Source: Treponema sp. (GTDB lineage Bacteria > Spirochaetota > Spirochaetia > Treponematales > Breznakiellaceae). From it: DNA of 5,025 nucleotides. The translations under genes were made by a program, and so were the position numbers. This document shows positions 1 to 5,004 of this stretch, one piece after another. Location: NCBI GenBank assembly GCA_009785545.1, contig WQWD01000204.1, positions 1 to 5,025 on the forward strand. Direction: 5' to 3'. The notes beneath the pieces were generated by a model that saw only the letters and a program-made list of their open reading frames with translations, did no database searches and was not told the DNA's origin. Every line of letters begins with the position of its first letter. Position 1 is the first letter of the stretch.

Positions 1-253
1 ACCTCATCCACATATTCAAAACTTCGGCTGTAGGAAACGTAAATTCAATAAACAGATGCCGCATATTATGATTGTGATAGTAGTCGTGCCAAATTTCCAG
101 TTGTCTGTTCATTATTCTTTCAATGCCATGCGCTTCGCCGTACAGGAAGATTTGCCCTGTTGGTTTTTCTGTTGGGGCGCAAGCTGTTACGATTATTAGC
201 GCCAGAAAAACAAAAACTATTTTTCCAGCCAATGACATTAGATATTGTTTCAT
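1..253 (-). CDS. Putative lipoprotein with a GEAHG motif, N-terminal part only
   Basis: This gene starts at 253 and runs off the left edge, leaving 84 complete codons. The N-terminus is a lipoprotein signal: Lys2 and Lys11, a hydrophobic stretch at about residues 12-24, then the lipobox V-T-A-C with Cys25 as the likely lipidated residue, followed by a polar A-P-T-E-K linker. The mature part begins with QIFLYGEAHG (residues 34-43) and continues with a His- and Tyr-rich segment and LFIE (67-70). A GE-x-H motif in an early beta strand followed by an acidic strand end recalls the EreA/ChaN/TraB-like fold. That link is inference from a short fragment and no catalytic function can be assigned. Start choice is firm: AAGGAGA lies 7 nt upstream and a good promoter precedes it. 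It is transcribed divergently from cheR, so shared function is not implied. Confidence 0.8.
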   Translation of the reverse strand, partial: MKQYLMSLAGKIVFVFLALIIVTACAPTEKPTGQIFLYGEAHGIERIMNRQLEIWHDYYHNHNMRHLFIEFTFPTAEVLNMWMR

Positions 254-260
254 AAATTAC

Positions 261-267
261 TCTCCTT
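261..267 (-). promoter_or_regulatory. Ribosome binding site of the lipoprotein gene
   Basis: The minus strand reads AAGGAGA with 7 nt between it and the ATG at 253. It is a near-consensus Shine-Dalgarno and fixes the start. It shows that canonical leadered initiation exists in this genome, in contrast with the genes that lack one in this window. Confidence 0.85.
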
Positions 268-277
268 ATAATTGTTA

Positions 278-306
278 ATTATAACAACAAAATATATCGC
301 TGTCTA
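278..306 (-). promoter_or_regulatory. Sigma-70-type promoter of the lipoprotein gene
   Basis: On the minus strand a -35 box TAGACA (306-301, five of six consensus bases) is followed after exactly 17 nt by a perfect -10 TATAAT (283-278). Transcription would start near 271, giving a leader of about 18 nt that contains the ribosome binding site. The -10 lies inside an imperfect dyad, TTGTTA (272-277) and TAACAA (282-287), which could be a repressor site. The sequence CAACAAAAT at 285-293 recurs at 352-360 within the upstream palindrome. Confidence 0.7.
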
Positions 307-333
307 CATTTGAAGAAAAGGCATGATCCCGTG

Positions 334-361
334 AATTTTGTTGAATCGGTTCAACAAAATT
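334..361. repeat. Perfect 12-bp-arm palindrome in the divergent intergenic region
   Basis: AATTTTGTTGAA (334-345) and TTCAACAAAATT (350-361) are exact reverse complements around a 4-nt centre TCGG. It lies about 27 bp upstream of the lipoprotein -35 box and over 100 bp upstream of the cheR promoter. The left flank is a gene start, not a gene end, and no T-run follows on either strand, so it is unlikely to be an intrinsic terminator. A binding site for a dimeric regulator, or an intergenic repeat unit, fits better. Its function is not known. Confidence 0.75.
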
Positions 362-451
362 TGAAAATACTTCCTAATTACTTAAAAACATCATAAAATG
401 ATTGGAAAATATATTAATATGGCTCGTTTCTGCGGTATAATGCCTAAAAAT

Positions 452-481
452 GTTAGAAAATTCTATTTGACTTTTTCTAAC
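452..481. repeat. Inverted repeat enclosing the cheR -35 box
   Basis: GTTAGAAAA (452-460) and TTTTCTAAC (473-481) are perfect 9-nt reverse complements separated by 12 nt. The -35 hexamer TTGACT (467-472) is in the spacer and the right arm fills part of the spacer between -35 and -10. A protein bound here would block the promoter. Arms of this length in AT-rich DNA can arise by chance, so this is only a candidate operator. Confidence 0.4.
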
Positions 482-495
482 TATTATTATAATAT
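467..495 (+). promoter_or_regulatory. Probable cheR-cheB promoter
   Basis: The -35 box TTGACT (467-472) is followed by TATAAT at 488-493 (15-nt spacing) and overlapping TAATAT at 490-495 (17-nt spacing). Either would start transcription at about 500-502, immediately before the GTG at 503, so the message would be leaderless or nearly so. A second perfect TATAAT lies at 436-441 with no convincing -35 at the right distance; if used, it would give a leader of about 55 nt carrying the 452-481 inverted repeat. I found no flagellar sigma-28 type promoter. Confidence 0.5.
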
Positions 496-502
496 ATAAG
501 TA

Positions 503-1324
503 GTGGAAACTCAATTTCTTAACGACACTAATTATGAATTGTACCGCGAGTTGATTTATGCAGAAAGCGGTATTACCTTCACGCCCACCAATCGTTCGAT
601 ATTGGAAAGCAGGCTAAAGGAACGCCTCCGTGAAAAAGGCGCTGGCTTGGAAGCTATAAAAACTTATTATGATCAGCTTAAATCTGACAAAGAAGAACTT
701 AAAGGTTTTTTAGATTCAATCACAACTAACCTGACACGCTTTTTCAGAAACCAAGCGCAATTTGACGCGCTGGAAAAACATGTTATTCCAGAGCTGATGA
801 ACAACATTAAAAAATTTCCCGGCACAATCCGAATATGGAGTGCAGGCTGCTCAACGGGAGAAGAACCCTACACTCTTGCAATGTTACTAACCGAAATTCT
901 TCCAAAAGCCTGGACATTCGATATTCTTGCCAGCGATATTTCTCTTAAATGTTTGATGACTGCCAAAGAAGGTTTTTATGCCGAAAGCCGAATTGTCGGG
1001 ATTCCTGATAATTATCTCGCAAAGTATTTTACTAAAGTAGACGGCGGTTACAAAATCATACCTGAACTTCAAACCAAAATAAAATTTGACTATCATAATT
1101 TAAAAAACGAATCAGGGCAAAGAAATTTTGATATTGTTTTTTGCCGAAATGTTATCATCTATTTTGATGAAGCCGCTCAGTCCGCAGTTATAAATCGTTT
1201 TTGGGATTCTATGGCTCCTAAATCATTTTTATTTATTGGTCATTCAGAATCTCTTTTTGGAATGAGTACCAGATTTGAATTTGTAAAAACTGAATGGGCA
1301 ACTCTTTATCGTAAATACATATAG
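503..1324 (+). CDS. cheR: CheR, chemotaxis protein-glutamate O-methyltransferase
   Basis: CheR transfers methyl groups from S-adenosylmethionine to glutamates on the cytoplasmic part of chemoreceptors, the adaptation step opposed by CheB. The 273-residue protein has the family's usual length and is complete. An N-terminal helical domain (about 1-75) precedes TTNLTRFFRN (74-83), the SAM-binding loop WSAGCSTGEEPY (112-123), ASDIS (143-147) whose Asp145 should bind the SAM ribose, FCRNVIIYFD (213-222), and LFIGHSESL (243-251). The beta-subdomain loop around YFTKVDGGYK (175-184) is shorter than that of E. coli CheR and lacks its three-glycine pattern, suggesting independence from a receptor C-terminal pentapeptide (inference). 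The start is GTG: an in-frame TAA at 497-499 excludes anything longer and the next Met is residue 99. No real Shine-Dalgarno precedes it. cheB follows 9 nt downstream. Confidence 0.95.
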   Translation: METQFLNDTNYELYRELIYAESGITFTPTNRSILESRLKERLREKGAGLEAIKTYYDQLKSDKEELKGFLDSITTNLTRFFRNQAQFDALEKHVIPELMNNIKKFPGTIRIWSAGCSTGEEPYTLAMLLTEILPKAWTFDILASDISLKCLMTAKEGFYAESRIVGIPDNYLAKYFTKVDGGYKIIPELQTKIKFDYHNLKNESGQRNFDIVFCRNVIIYFDEAAQSAVINRFWDSMAPKSFLFIGHSESLFGMSTRFEFVKTEWATLYRKYI

Positions 1325-1327
1325 GAG
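1323..1327 (+). promoter_or_regulatory. cheB ribosome binding site overlapping the cheR stop codon
   Basis: AGGAG begins at the second base of the cheR TAG stop (1322-1324) and sits 6 nt before the cheB ATG. Ribosomes ending cheR are placed directly on the cheB initiation site, which suggests translational coupling and matched production of the two opposing enzymes. Confidence 0.85.
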
Positions 1328-1333
1328 TAATTT

Positions 1334-2482
1334 ATGGCAGGCGAAGTATCAGTCTTAATTGTAGATGATTCAGCCTTAATGCGTAATCTTATCGGCCGCA
1401 TGATCGAAGAAACACCCGGTTTGGTGGTTGCTGAAAAAGCAATGAATGGTAATTTTGCTTTGCAGAAAATTCCTCGTGTCAATCCAGATGTTATTGTTTT
1501 AGACCTTGAAATGCCCGAAATGAACGGGATTGAATTTTTAAGAGAACGAAAAAAACAAGGGATTGATATTCCTGTAGTAATACTTTCTTCCATCGCTTCA
1601 AAGGGCGCTCAAATTACTATGGAAGCTCTCAATTTAGGCGCAAGTGATTTTGTTCAAAAACCATCAGGATCAATTTCCGAAGATATTCATGTTGTTAAAG
1701 ATCAAGTCGTCAGCAAACTGCTTGGTTACGGATCTGCGTATCGCAGATCAAAAGGAAAAAATGTCTTTAAGCCTTCACCTTTAGAGGCTCAGGCTCCCAA
1801 AGCACCTTCCGCAAAAGCATCAGATATTACTTTCCATTTTACGATGGCTTCCGCCGAACCAAAAGCTCCGGCAGAACCTCCCCGCCAAATTCGTAAACCG
1901 GGTAAAACCGAAATAATTGCTATAGGGATCAGTACGGGCGGACCAGATGCGCTGCGTACCGTTTTATCACAGTTGGATGCGGATTTAAATGTGCCGATTG
2001 TTATTGTGCAGCATATGCCGGTTGGCTTTACGCATGAATTCGCAAAAAGCCTCGATCGTATTTGTCCGTTTGAAGTCAAAGAAGCGGAAGACGGAGATTC
2101 GATTAAACCGGGCAGAATCCTAATCGCTCAGGGAAATAAACATCTGGAAGTCGAAAAAAAATCCCTCGGTGCAATAGCCCGCCTTTCAGACACTCCAATG
2201 GTTTCCGGGCACAGACCTTCGGCAGATGTGCTTTTTGCATCTGTAGCCGTAAACTACACCAACAACGCTTTAGGCGTAATCATGACAGGCATGGGACGGG
2301 ACGGTGCTTTACATCTTGGAACGATTTACAAAGAAGGCGGCATGACACTTGGCCAAGACGAAAAAAGCGCTGTGGTTTACGGAATGCCTCGTGTTGCTTA
2401 CGAATTGGGGCACGTTATGGAACAAGTCCCCTTGCAAAAAATGGCACGCCGAATTTGTGATGTAGCAAAAGCACCTCGCTGA
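1334..2482 (+). CDS. cheB: CheB, receptor methylesterase/glutamine deamidase response regulator
   Basis: CheB removes methyl groups from chemoreceptor glutamates, and in many bacteria deamidates receptor glutamines, when phosphorylated by CheA. The protein is complete at 382 residues, somewhat longer than the roughly 350 of E. coli CheB. The receiver domain (about 5-125) has the acidic pair Asp11-Asp12, phosphoacceptor Asp57 in VLDLEMPEMNG, Ser85/Ser86 in VVILSS, and Lys109 in VQKP. A linker of about 55 residues, rich in Ala, Pro and Lys (about 136-190), leads to the catalytic domain. Its triad is Ser200 in GISTGGP, His227 in VQHMP and Asp323 in MTGMGRDG, matching Ser164, His190 and Asp286 of E. 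coli. The HRPSADVLF segment (293-301) is also typical. It is second in the cheR-cheB operon and convergent with the toxin gene, with only 16 bp between stop codons. An intact run of eight A's lies at 2154-2161. Confidence 0.96.
   Translation: MAGEVSVLIVDDSALMRNLIGRMIEETPGLVVAEKAMNGNFALQKIPRVNPDVIVLDLEMPEMNGIEFLRERKKQGIDIPVVILSSIASKGAQITMEALNLGASDFVQKPSGSISEDIHVVKDQVVSKLLGYGSAYRRSKGKNVFKPSPLEAQAPKAPSAKASDITFHFTMASAEPKAPAEPPRQIRKPGKTEIIAIGISTGGPDALRTVLSQLDADLNVPIVIVQHMPVGFTHEFAKSLDRICPFEVKEAEDGDSIKPGRILIAQGNKHLEVEKKSLGAIARLSDTPMVSGHRPSADVLFASVAVNYTNNALGVIMTGMGRDGALHLGTIYKEGGMTLGQDEKSAVVYGMPRVAYELGHVMEQVPLQKMARRICDVAKAPR
1731..1749. repeat. Perfect inverted repeat inside cheB
   Basis: GATCTGCG (1731-1738) and CGCAGATC (1742-1749) are exact reverse complements around TAT. 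The stem spans codons 133-139, where the receiver domain gives way to the linker, and each arm carries a GATC. It may form a small mRNA hairpin. Given the window length, one such repeat could arise by chance. Confidence 0.5.
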
Positions 2483-2498
2483 GGTTATTGTAAACCGA

Positions 2499-2891
2499 TT
2501 ATATTGATATATTTTTTATATGTAAACCGGGAAAAGAAAGGGAAAGCAATCTCTTGTCTGCTGTAAGAAGGACAGCATTTAGTATTATCGCTGTTGCAGC
2601 AATCATGCAATCTGGCAGTTTGTGTTTTGTATTTTTTCGAAGGTTTATAGTCTCTTTTTTAATCGCACTTGACAGATCTATAACAGACATTCTATCCGTG
2701 ATAAGAGCACGCAATTTTTCTTCCTCATCTTGAGGCATATTTTGCTTACAAAATAATTCGATTTCAGAAATAACACTAATAAATAACTCGGCTTCATCCA
2801 ATTGTAATTCCATTTCTTCAGAAATTGAATTACCTTTTGTCGTAAGATGTATTATTGCATTAGTATCAAGTAAAAAACGATTTTCAGTCAT
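2499..2891 (-). CDS. PIN-domain (VapC-like) toxin ribonuclease
   Basis: This 130-residue protein is a single PIN domain of normal VapC size. PIN toxins are metal-dependent endoribonucleases that cleave RNA, often tRNA or rRNA, when freed from the antitoxin. The acidic metal-binding residues are visible: Asp9 in FLLDTNAII, Glu45 (less likely Glu43) in ISVISEIELF, Asp94 in HKLPDCMIAATA, and Asp112 in LLTADKRL. The set is complete, so the enzyme is probably active. The exact target cannot be read from sequence. The ATG at 2891 overlaps the end of the upstream antitoxin gene by 8 nt (ATGACTGA) with only a weak GGG before it, so translation is probably coupled to the antitoxin. It is convergent with cheB and no strong terminator separates them. 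Confidence 0.9.
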   Translation of the reverse strand: MTENRFLLDTNAIIHLTTKGNSISEEMELQLDEAELFISVISEIELFCKQNMPQDEEEKLRALITDRMSVIDLSSAIKKETINLRKNTKHKLPDCMIAATAIILNAVLLTADKRLLSLSFPGLHIKNISI

Positions 2892-3105
2892 CCCATTCGT
2901 CCCGAAGTTCTCTCTGATAACTTACGCCATCACCGTATGTACTTGGGGAAAGGATATTAAAAAACTGTGAAATAGGAATTTTTTTTGGGGTAACAGCATG
3001 AGTCGGAGTGAAAGAAAGGATTACCTGACCTGACGATGGTTCTCGAGGAATATCAATAGTCACCCTGTAGCCGGACGGAATTTCTACAGTTTGTGTTACA
3101 GCCAT
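2884..3105 (-). CDS. Antitoxin partner of the PIN-domain toxin
   Basis: This 73-residue protein is encoded directly before the PIN toxin and overlaps it by 8 nt, the usual order for a type II toxin-antitoxin operon. Residues 1-34 look like short beta strands (MAVTQTVEIPSGYRVTIDIP, then GQVILSFTP), reminiscent of antitoxins I recall from treponemes. I see no clear helix-turn-helix, ribbon-helix-helix or canonical AbrB motif, so DNA binding is uncertain. Residues 40-73, containing SQFFNILSP and the acidic end RELRDEWDD, form the likely toxin-wrapping tail, as C-terminal segments of VapB proteins do. The start at 3105 lacks a Shine-Dalgarno and falls where transcription should begin, pointing to a leaderless mRNA; a TGA at 3135-3133 closes the frame upstream. 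An ATG at 3109 is out of frame. An A8 tract (2979-2986) is in frame. Confidence 0.8.
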   Translation of the reverse strand: MAVTQTVEIPSGYRVTIDIPREPSSGQVILSFTPTHAVTPKKIPISQFFNILSPSTYGDGVSYQRELRDEWDD

Positions 3106-3111
3106 ACATAA

Positions 3112-3140
3112 AATATAACATGAAAATGAGAATCAGTCAA
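3112..3140 (-). promoter_or_regulatory. Promoter of the toxin-antitoxin operon, predicted leaderless
   Basis: On the minus strand the -35 box TTGACT (3140-3135) is followed after exactly 17 nt by TATATT (3117-3112), preceded by TGT to give an extended -10. The usual 6-nt gap from the -10 puts the transcription start on the A of the antitoxin ATG at 3105. It is one of the best-matching promoters in the window and lies divergent to the methyltransferase promoter about 100 bp away. Confidence 0.7.
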
Positions 3141-3214
3141 ATCCATTTTTGCCTTTAACTCCTGTAGTGTCGCATGAAAAATGATTGTGCGGTTACCTTT
3201 TTATGTGAGGCGTC

Positions 3215-3243
3215 TATTCAGTATCTTCATGAATGGATATAAT
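3215..3243 (+). promoter_or_regulatory. Probable methyltransferase promoter, predicted leaderless
   Basis: A perfect TATAAT lies at 3238-3243, and the ATG at 3250 follows after 6 nt, so transcription would begin on the start codon. The -35 at the matching distance is poor (TATTCA at 3215-3220, 17-nt spacing). The box lies inside the in-frame extension to the ATG at 3181, which argues that the longer reading frame is not all coding. Confidence 0.5.
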
Positions 3244-3249
3244 CTTAAC

Positions 3250-4503
3250 ATGGACAAACTCCAAAACGCTGTTGCACTGTGCGCGGTAGGTGCTGAAAAA
3301 GTTGTATCCAATGAATTAAAAAAACTCAATGGGAAAACTTCAAATATCAAGGTTGAAGAATCTTTGTACGGCAGAGTGCGGTTCAAAACAAACACAGCAG
3401 GGCTCTATCATGCGTTGATTGGACTGCGTGCTGCAGACAGGGTTTTGCTGGAAATCGCACAATTTAAAGCAACTGATTTTGACGCATTATTCGAAGGCAC
3501 TGCAGGCGCAGCTTGGGAACAATTTGTCCCGAAAGGCATGGGGTTAAAAGTTGCAAAAGTTCGTTCCAATCGCTCGCAGTTGAAAGCAGAAACCAGTATT
3601 CAGGCAATTGTTCACAAGGCGGCAGCACAGCGTCTTTGCGGAAAATACAAGATGAACAGACTCCCCGAATTGGCAATGATCTCAAGACAAGAGCAATTGC
3701 AGGGAATCAATCCGCCCAAAATTGCGGAAGTGCGGGTGTATGTCGAAAAAGACATAGTTTCCCTTCTTCTTGATTTGAGCGGCGAACCGCTTTTTAAACG
3801 AGGTTATCGAAGCGAAGGCGGCGCTGCGCCTCTGCGAGAAACAACCGCCGCATCAATACTTTTGTTGTCGGGCTGGAAGCGCAAGTTTCCTCTATATGAT
3901 CCGTTTTGCGGCTCAGGCACGATACTTATAGAAGCTGCGATGTACGCATGGGATATTGCTCCGGGTCTTGGCAGACATTTTGCGCTGGAAGATATGCTCA
4001 TTGCGGACAAAAAAATCGAACAGGCAGTGCGTGAAGAGTATCGCACAAAAATCGATTTTAACCGCACAAACAGCGACCGCCTCGTCAGAATTGCCGGCAG
4101 CGATGAAGACCTGCGTTCTGTGTCGATTGCCAAATCCAACATCGCCCGCTTGTGCGACATTGCCGAAGGGCGCACTCCTCAACGCGGGATTCGTTCTGCA
4201 AATGCAGATGGCACGATGGGTATCGATCTCAAAACCCTTCCAATGTCAAAAGCTTTTTCTCCTTTTCAGGATGGGGGTTTTTTGATCACAAACCCTCCTT
4301 ACGGCAAACGGCTTGGCGATCCTGTTTTGGCGGAGCAGGTTTATCAGGAAATGGCGGGATTAAAGGAGCGGTTCCCGGAATGGAAAATTGCGGTTATTTC
4401 CGACCATAGCGGGTTTGAAAGTTTTTTTGGCGAAAAGGCCGATTCTTGTCGGGAAATAAGTAATGGAGCAGTTCCTTCCTATTTTTATCAATATAATGTA
4501 TAA
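3250..4503 (+). CDS. THUMP-domain N2-guanine RNA methyltransferase, RlmL/YpsC family
   Basis: The protein (417 residues from this start) belongs to the family of the N-terminal half of E. coli RlmL and Bacillus YpsC, whose E. coli member makes m2G2445 in 23S rRNA in the peptidyl transferase region. A THUMP RNA-binding region occupies about residues 45-160. Then come KRGYR (183-187), LRETTAASILLLSGW (195-209), the SAM-binding motif DPFCGSGT (217-224), an acidic GSDED (283-287), and the catalytic TNPPYGKRL (from 347) with NPPY at 348-351. NPPY is typical of methylation at exocyclic amino groups. There is no second RlmK-like domain. An ATG at 3181 would add MIVRLPFYVRRLFSIFMNGYNLN-like residues without a ribosome binding site and across a -10 box. 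The family-like sequence starts at MDKLQNAVALCAVGAEK, so 3250 is preferred; 3229 is a third option. The exact RNA target is inferred from the family. Confidence 0.88.
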   Translation: MDKLQNAVALCAVGAEKVVSNELKKLNGKTSNIKVEESLYGRVRFKTNTAGLYHALIGLRAADRVLLEIAQFKATDFDALFEGTAGAAWEQFVPKGMGLKVAKVRSNRSQLKAETSIQAIVHKAAAQRLCGKYKMNRLPELAMISRQEQLQGINPPKIAEVRVYVEKDIVSLLLDLSGEPLFKRGYRSEGGAAPLRETTAASILLLSGWKRKFPLYDPFCGSGTILIEAAMYAWDIAPGLGRHFALEDMLIADKKIEQAVREEYRTKIDFNRTNSDRLVRIAGSDEDLRSVSIAKSNIARLCDIAEGRTPQRGIRSANADGTMGIDLKTLPMSKAFSPFQDGGFLITNPPYGKRLGDPVLAEQVYQEMAGLKERFPEWKIAVISDHSGFESFFGEKADSCREISNGAVPSYFYQYNV

Positions 4504-4504
4504 T
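4492..4504 (+). promoter_or_regulatory. Tandem -10 boxes, possible tetR promoter
   Basis: Two TATAAT hexamers, at 4492-4497 and 4499-4504, overlap the last codons and stop of the methyltransferase gene. The second has only a weak -35 candidate (TTCCTA, 4476-4481) at 17 nt. It would start transcription near 4511, inside the dyad at 4508-4532, leaving a leader of about 47 nt before tetR. Read-through from the methyltransferase gene is also possible, since no clear terminator lies between them. Confidence 0.35.
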
Positions 4505-4507
4505 TAA

Positions 4508-4532
4508 TACTGAGTTTTGAAAAATCTCAATA
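4508..4532. promoter_or_regulatory. Imperfect dyad, candidate TetR operator
   Basis: The symmetric bases are TA, TGAG and TTT on the left, mirrored by AAA, CTCA and TA on the right, around GAA at 4519-4521. Nine of eleven arm positions pair. It sits in the 54-bp gap before tetR and over the predicted start of transcription, where TetR-family proteins often repress themselves. It is not followed by a T-run, so a terminator role is unlikely. The assignment is inference. Confidence 0.35.
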
Positions 4533-4547
4533 CACACATAAATTAAA

Positions 4548-4554
4548 GAGGGGG
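4548..4554 (+). promoter_or_regulatory. Ribosome binding site of tetR
   Basis: The purine run GAGGGGG lies just before CAA and the ATG at 4558. It contains the GAGG core of a Shine-Dalgarno and supports this start over later Met codons. Confidence 0.65.
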
Positions 4555-4557
4555 CAA

Positions 4558-5004
4558 ATGGCTATTACGGTTGAACATGACAAGAGGCGGAAAAAAATTC
4601 TTGACAAAGCCCTTGCTGTTTTTATGGATGATGGATTTGAAAATGCAACGTTTCAAAAAATAGCGGATCGCAGCGGCATTACAAGAACGATACTGTATCT
4701 CTATTTTAAAAACAAAAAAGAAATATTTACCTACAGCATAAAACAGCTCCTGTTAAGCGTCGAAGAAAAAATCAATGTGATTATTTCCGACAACTCGTTA
4801 AGTACTGTTGATAAAATATCCAAAGTATTTAACGCCATTTTTAAACAGATGGAACACAACCGTCAGCTTCTTTCTGTTGTGTTGGATCATCTTTTACATA
4901 TTTCAAAAAGTGAAGGTGATCCTGAAAAAAAAAGTACGCAGAAGAACAGTAAGGTTGCGGCACTTTTTTTCATCAATGTTGATTCAAGGAATCAAGTCAG
5001 GTGA
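4558..5004 (+). CDS. TetR-family transcriptional regulator, frame interrupted at an A9 tract
   Basis: The N-terminus is a clear TetR DNA-binding domain: a leading helix around RRKKILDKALAVFMDDGFE (10-28), then the helix-turn-helix from TFQKIADRSG through ITRTILYLYF to KNKKEIF (31-57). Helices of the ligand-binding domain follow to about residue 121. As read, the frame ends at a TGA after 148 residues, short of the usual 190 or so, and residues 126-148 (from STQKNSK) do not look like a TetR domain. The change happens at nine A's (4925-4933). Reading eight A's instead joins GDPEKK to VRRRTVRLRH and an amphipathic helix open to the window edge, as expected for the family. The gene is therefore frameshifted, slippery or misread here. 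The ligand and targets are unknown; its own operator may lie at 4508-4532. Confidence 0.85.
   Translation: MAITVEHDKRRKKILDKALAVFMDDGFENATFQKIADRSGITRTILYLYFKNKKEIFTYSIKQLLLSVEEKINVIISDNSLSTVDKISKVFNAIFKQMEHNRQLLSVVLDHLLHISKSEGDPEKKSTQKNSKVAALFFINVDSRNQVR
4925..4933 (+). repeat. A9 homopolymer at the tetR frame break
   Basis: Nine consecutive A's follow CCTG. Eight would keep the TetR frame, and nine sends translation to a TGA at 5002-5004. Tracts of this length are prone to replication slippage, polymerase slippage during transcription, and base-calling errors. Sequence alone does not say which applies. Confidence 0.8.

Noticed and set aside
334..361. The 12-bp-arm palindrome as a rho-independent terminator
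   Set aside because: The flanking genes point away from it, the stem is AT-rich, and there is no following U-tract on either strand.
421..445. Flagellar sigma-28 type promoter for the chemotaxis operon around GCGGTATAATGCC
   Set aside because: The match to the GCCGATAA-type -10 is poor and no TAAA-type -35 lies at the right distance.
887..2079. Minus-strand frames inside cheR and cheB (887-1096, 1306-1593, 1789-2079)
   Set aside because: They are antisense to well-conserved chemotaxis genes and show no motif or initiation signal of their own.
2473..2485. Small hairpin ACCTC-GCT-GAGGT over the cheB stop codon as a terminator
   Set aside because: The stem is only 5 bp and is followed by TATTGTAAA and not a T-run, so it does not make a convincing intrinsic terminator.
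2489..2529. Direct repeat TGTAAACCG at 2489-2497 and 2521-2529, possibly bounding the toxin-antitoxin insertion
   Set aside because: The second copy lies within the toxin's last codons, no matching copy is seen at the antitoxin end, and the 9-bp length fits chance.
3804..4409. Several long alternative reading frames on both strands within the methyltransferase gene
   Set aside because: They overlap a gene with intact catalytic motifs, have no recognisable domains or ribosome binding sites, and are best read as shadows of its codon usage.
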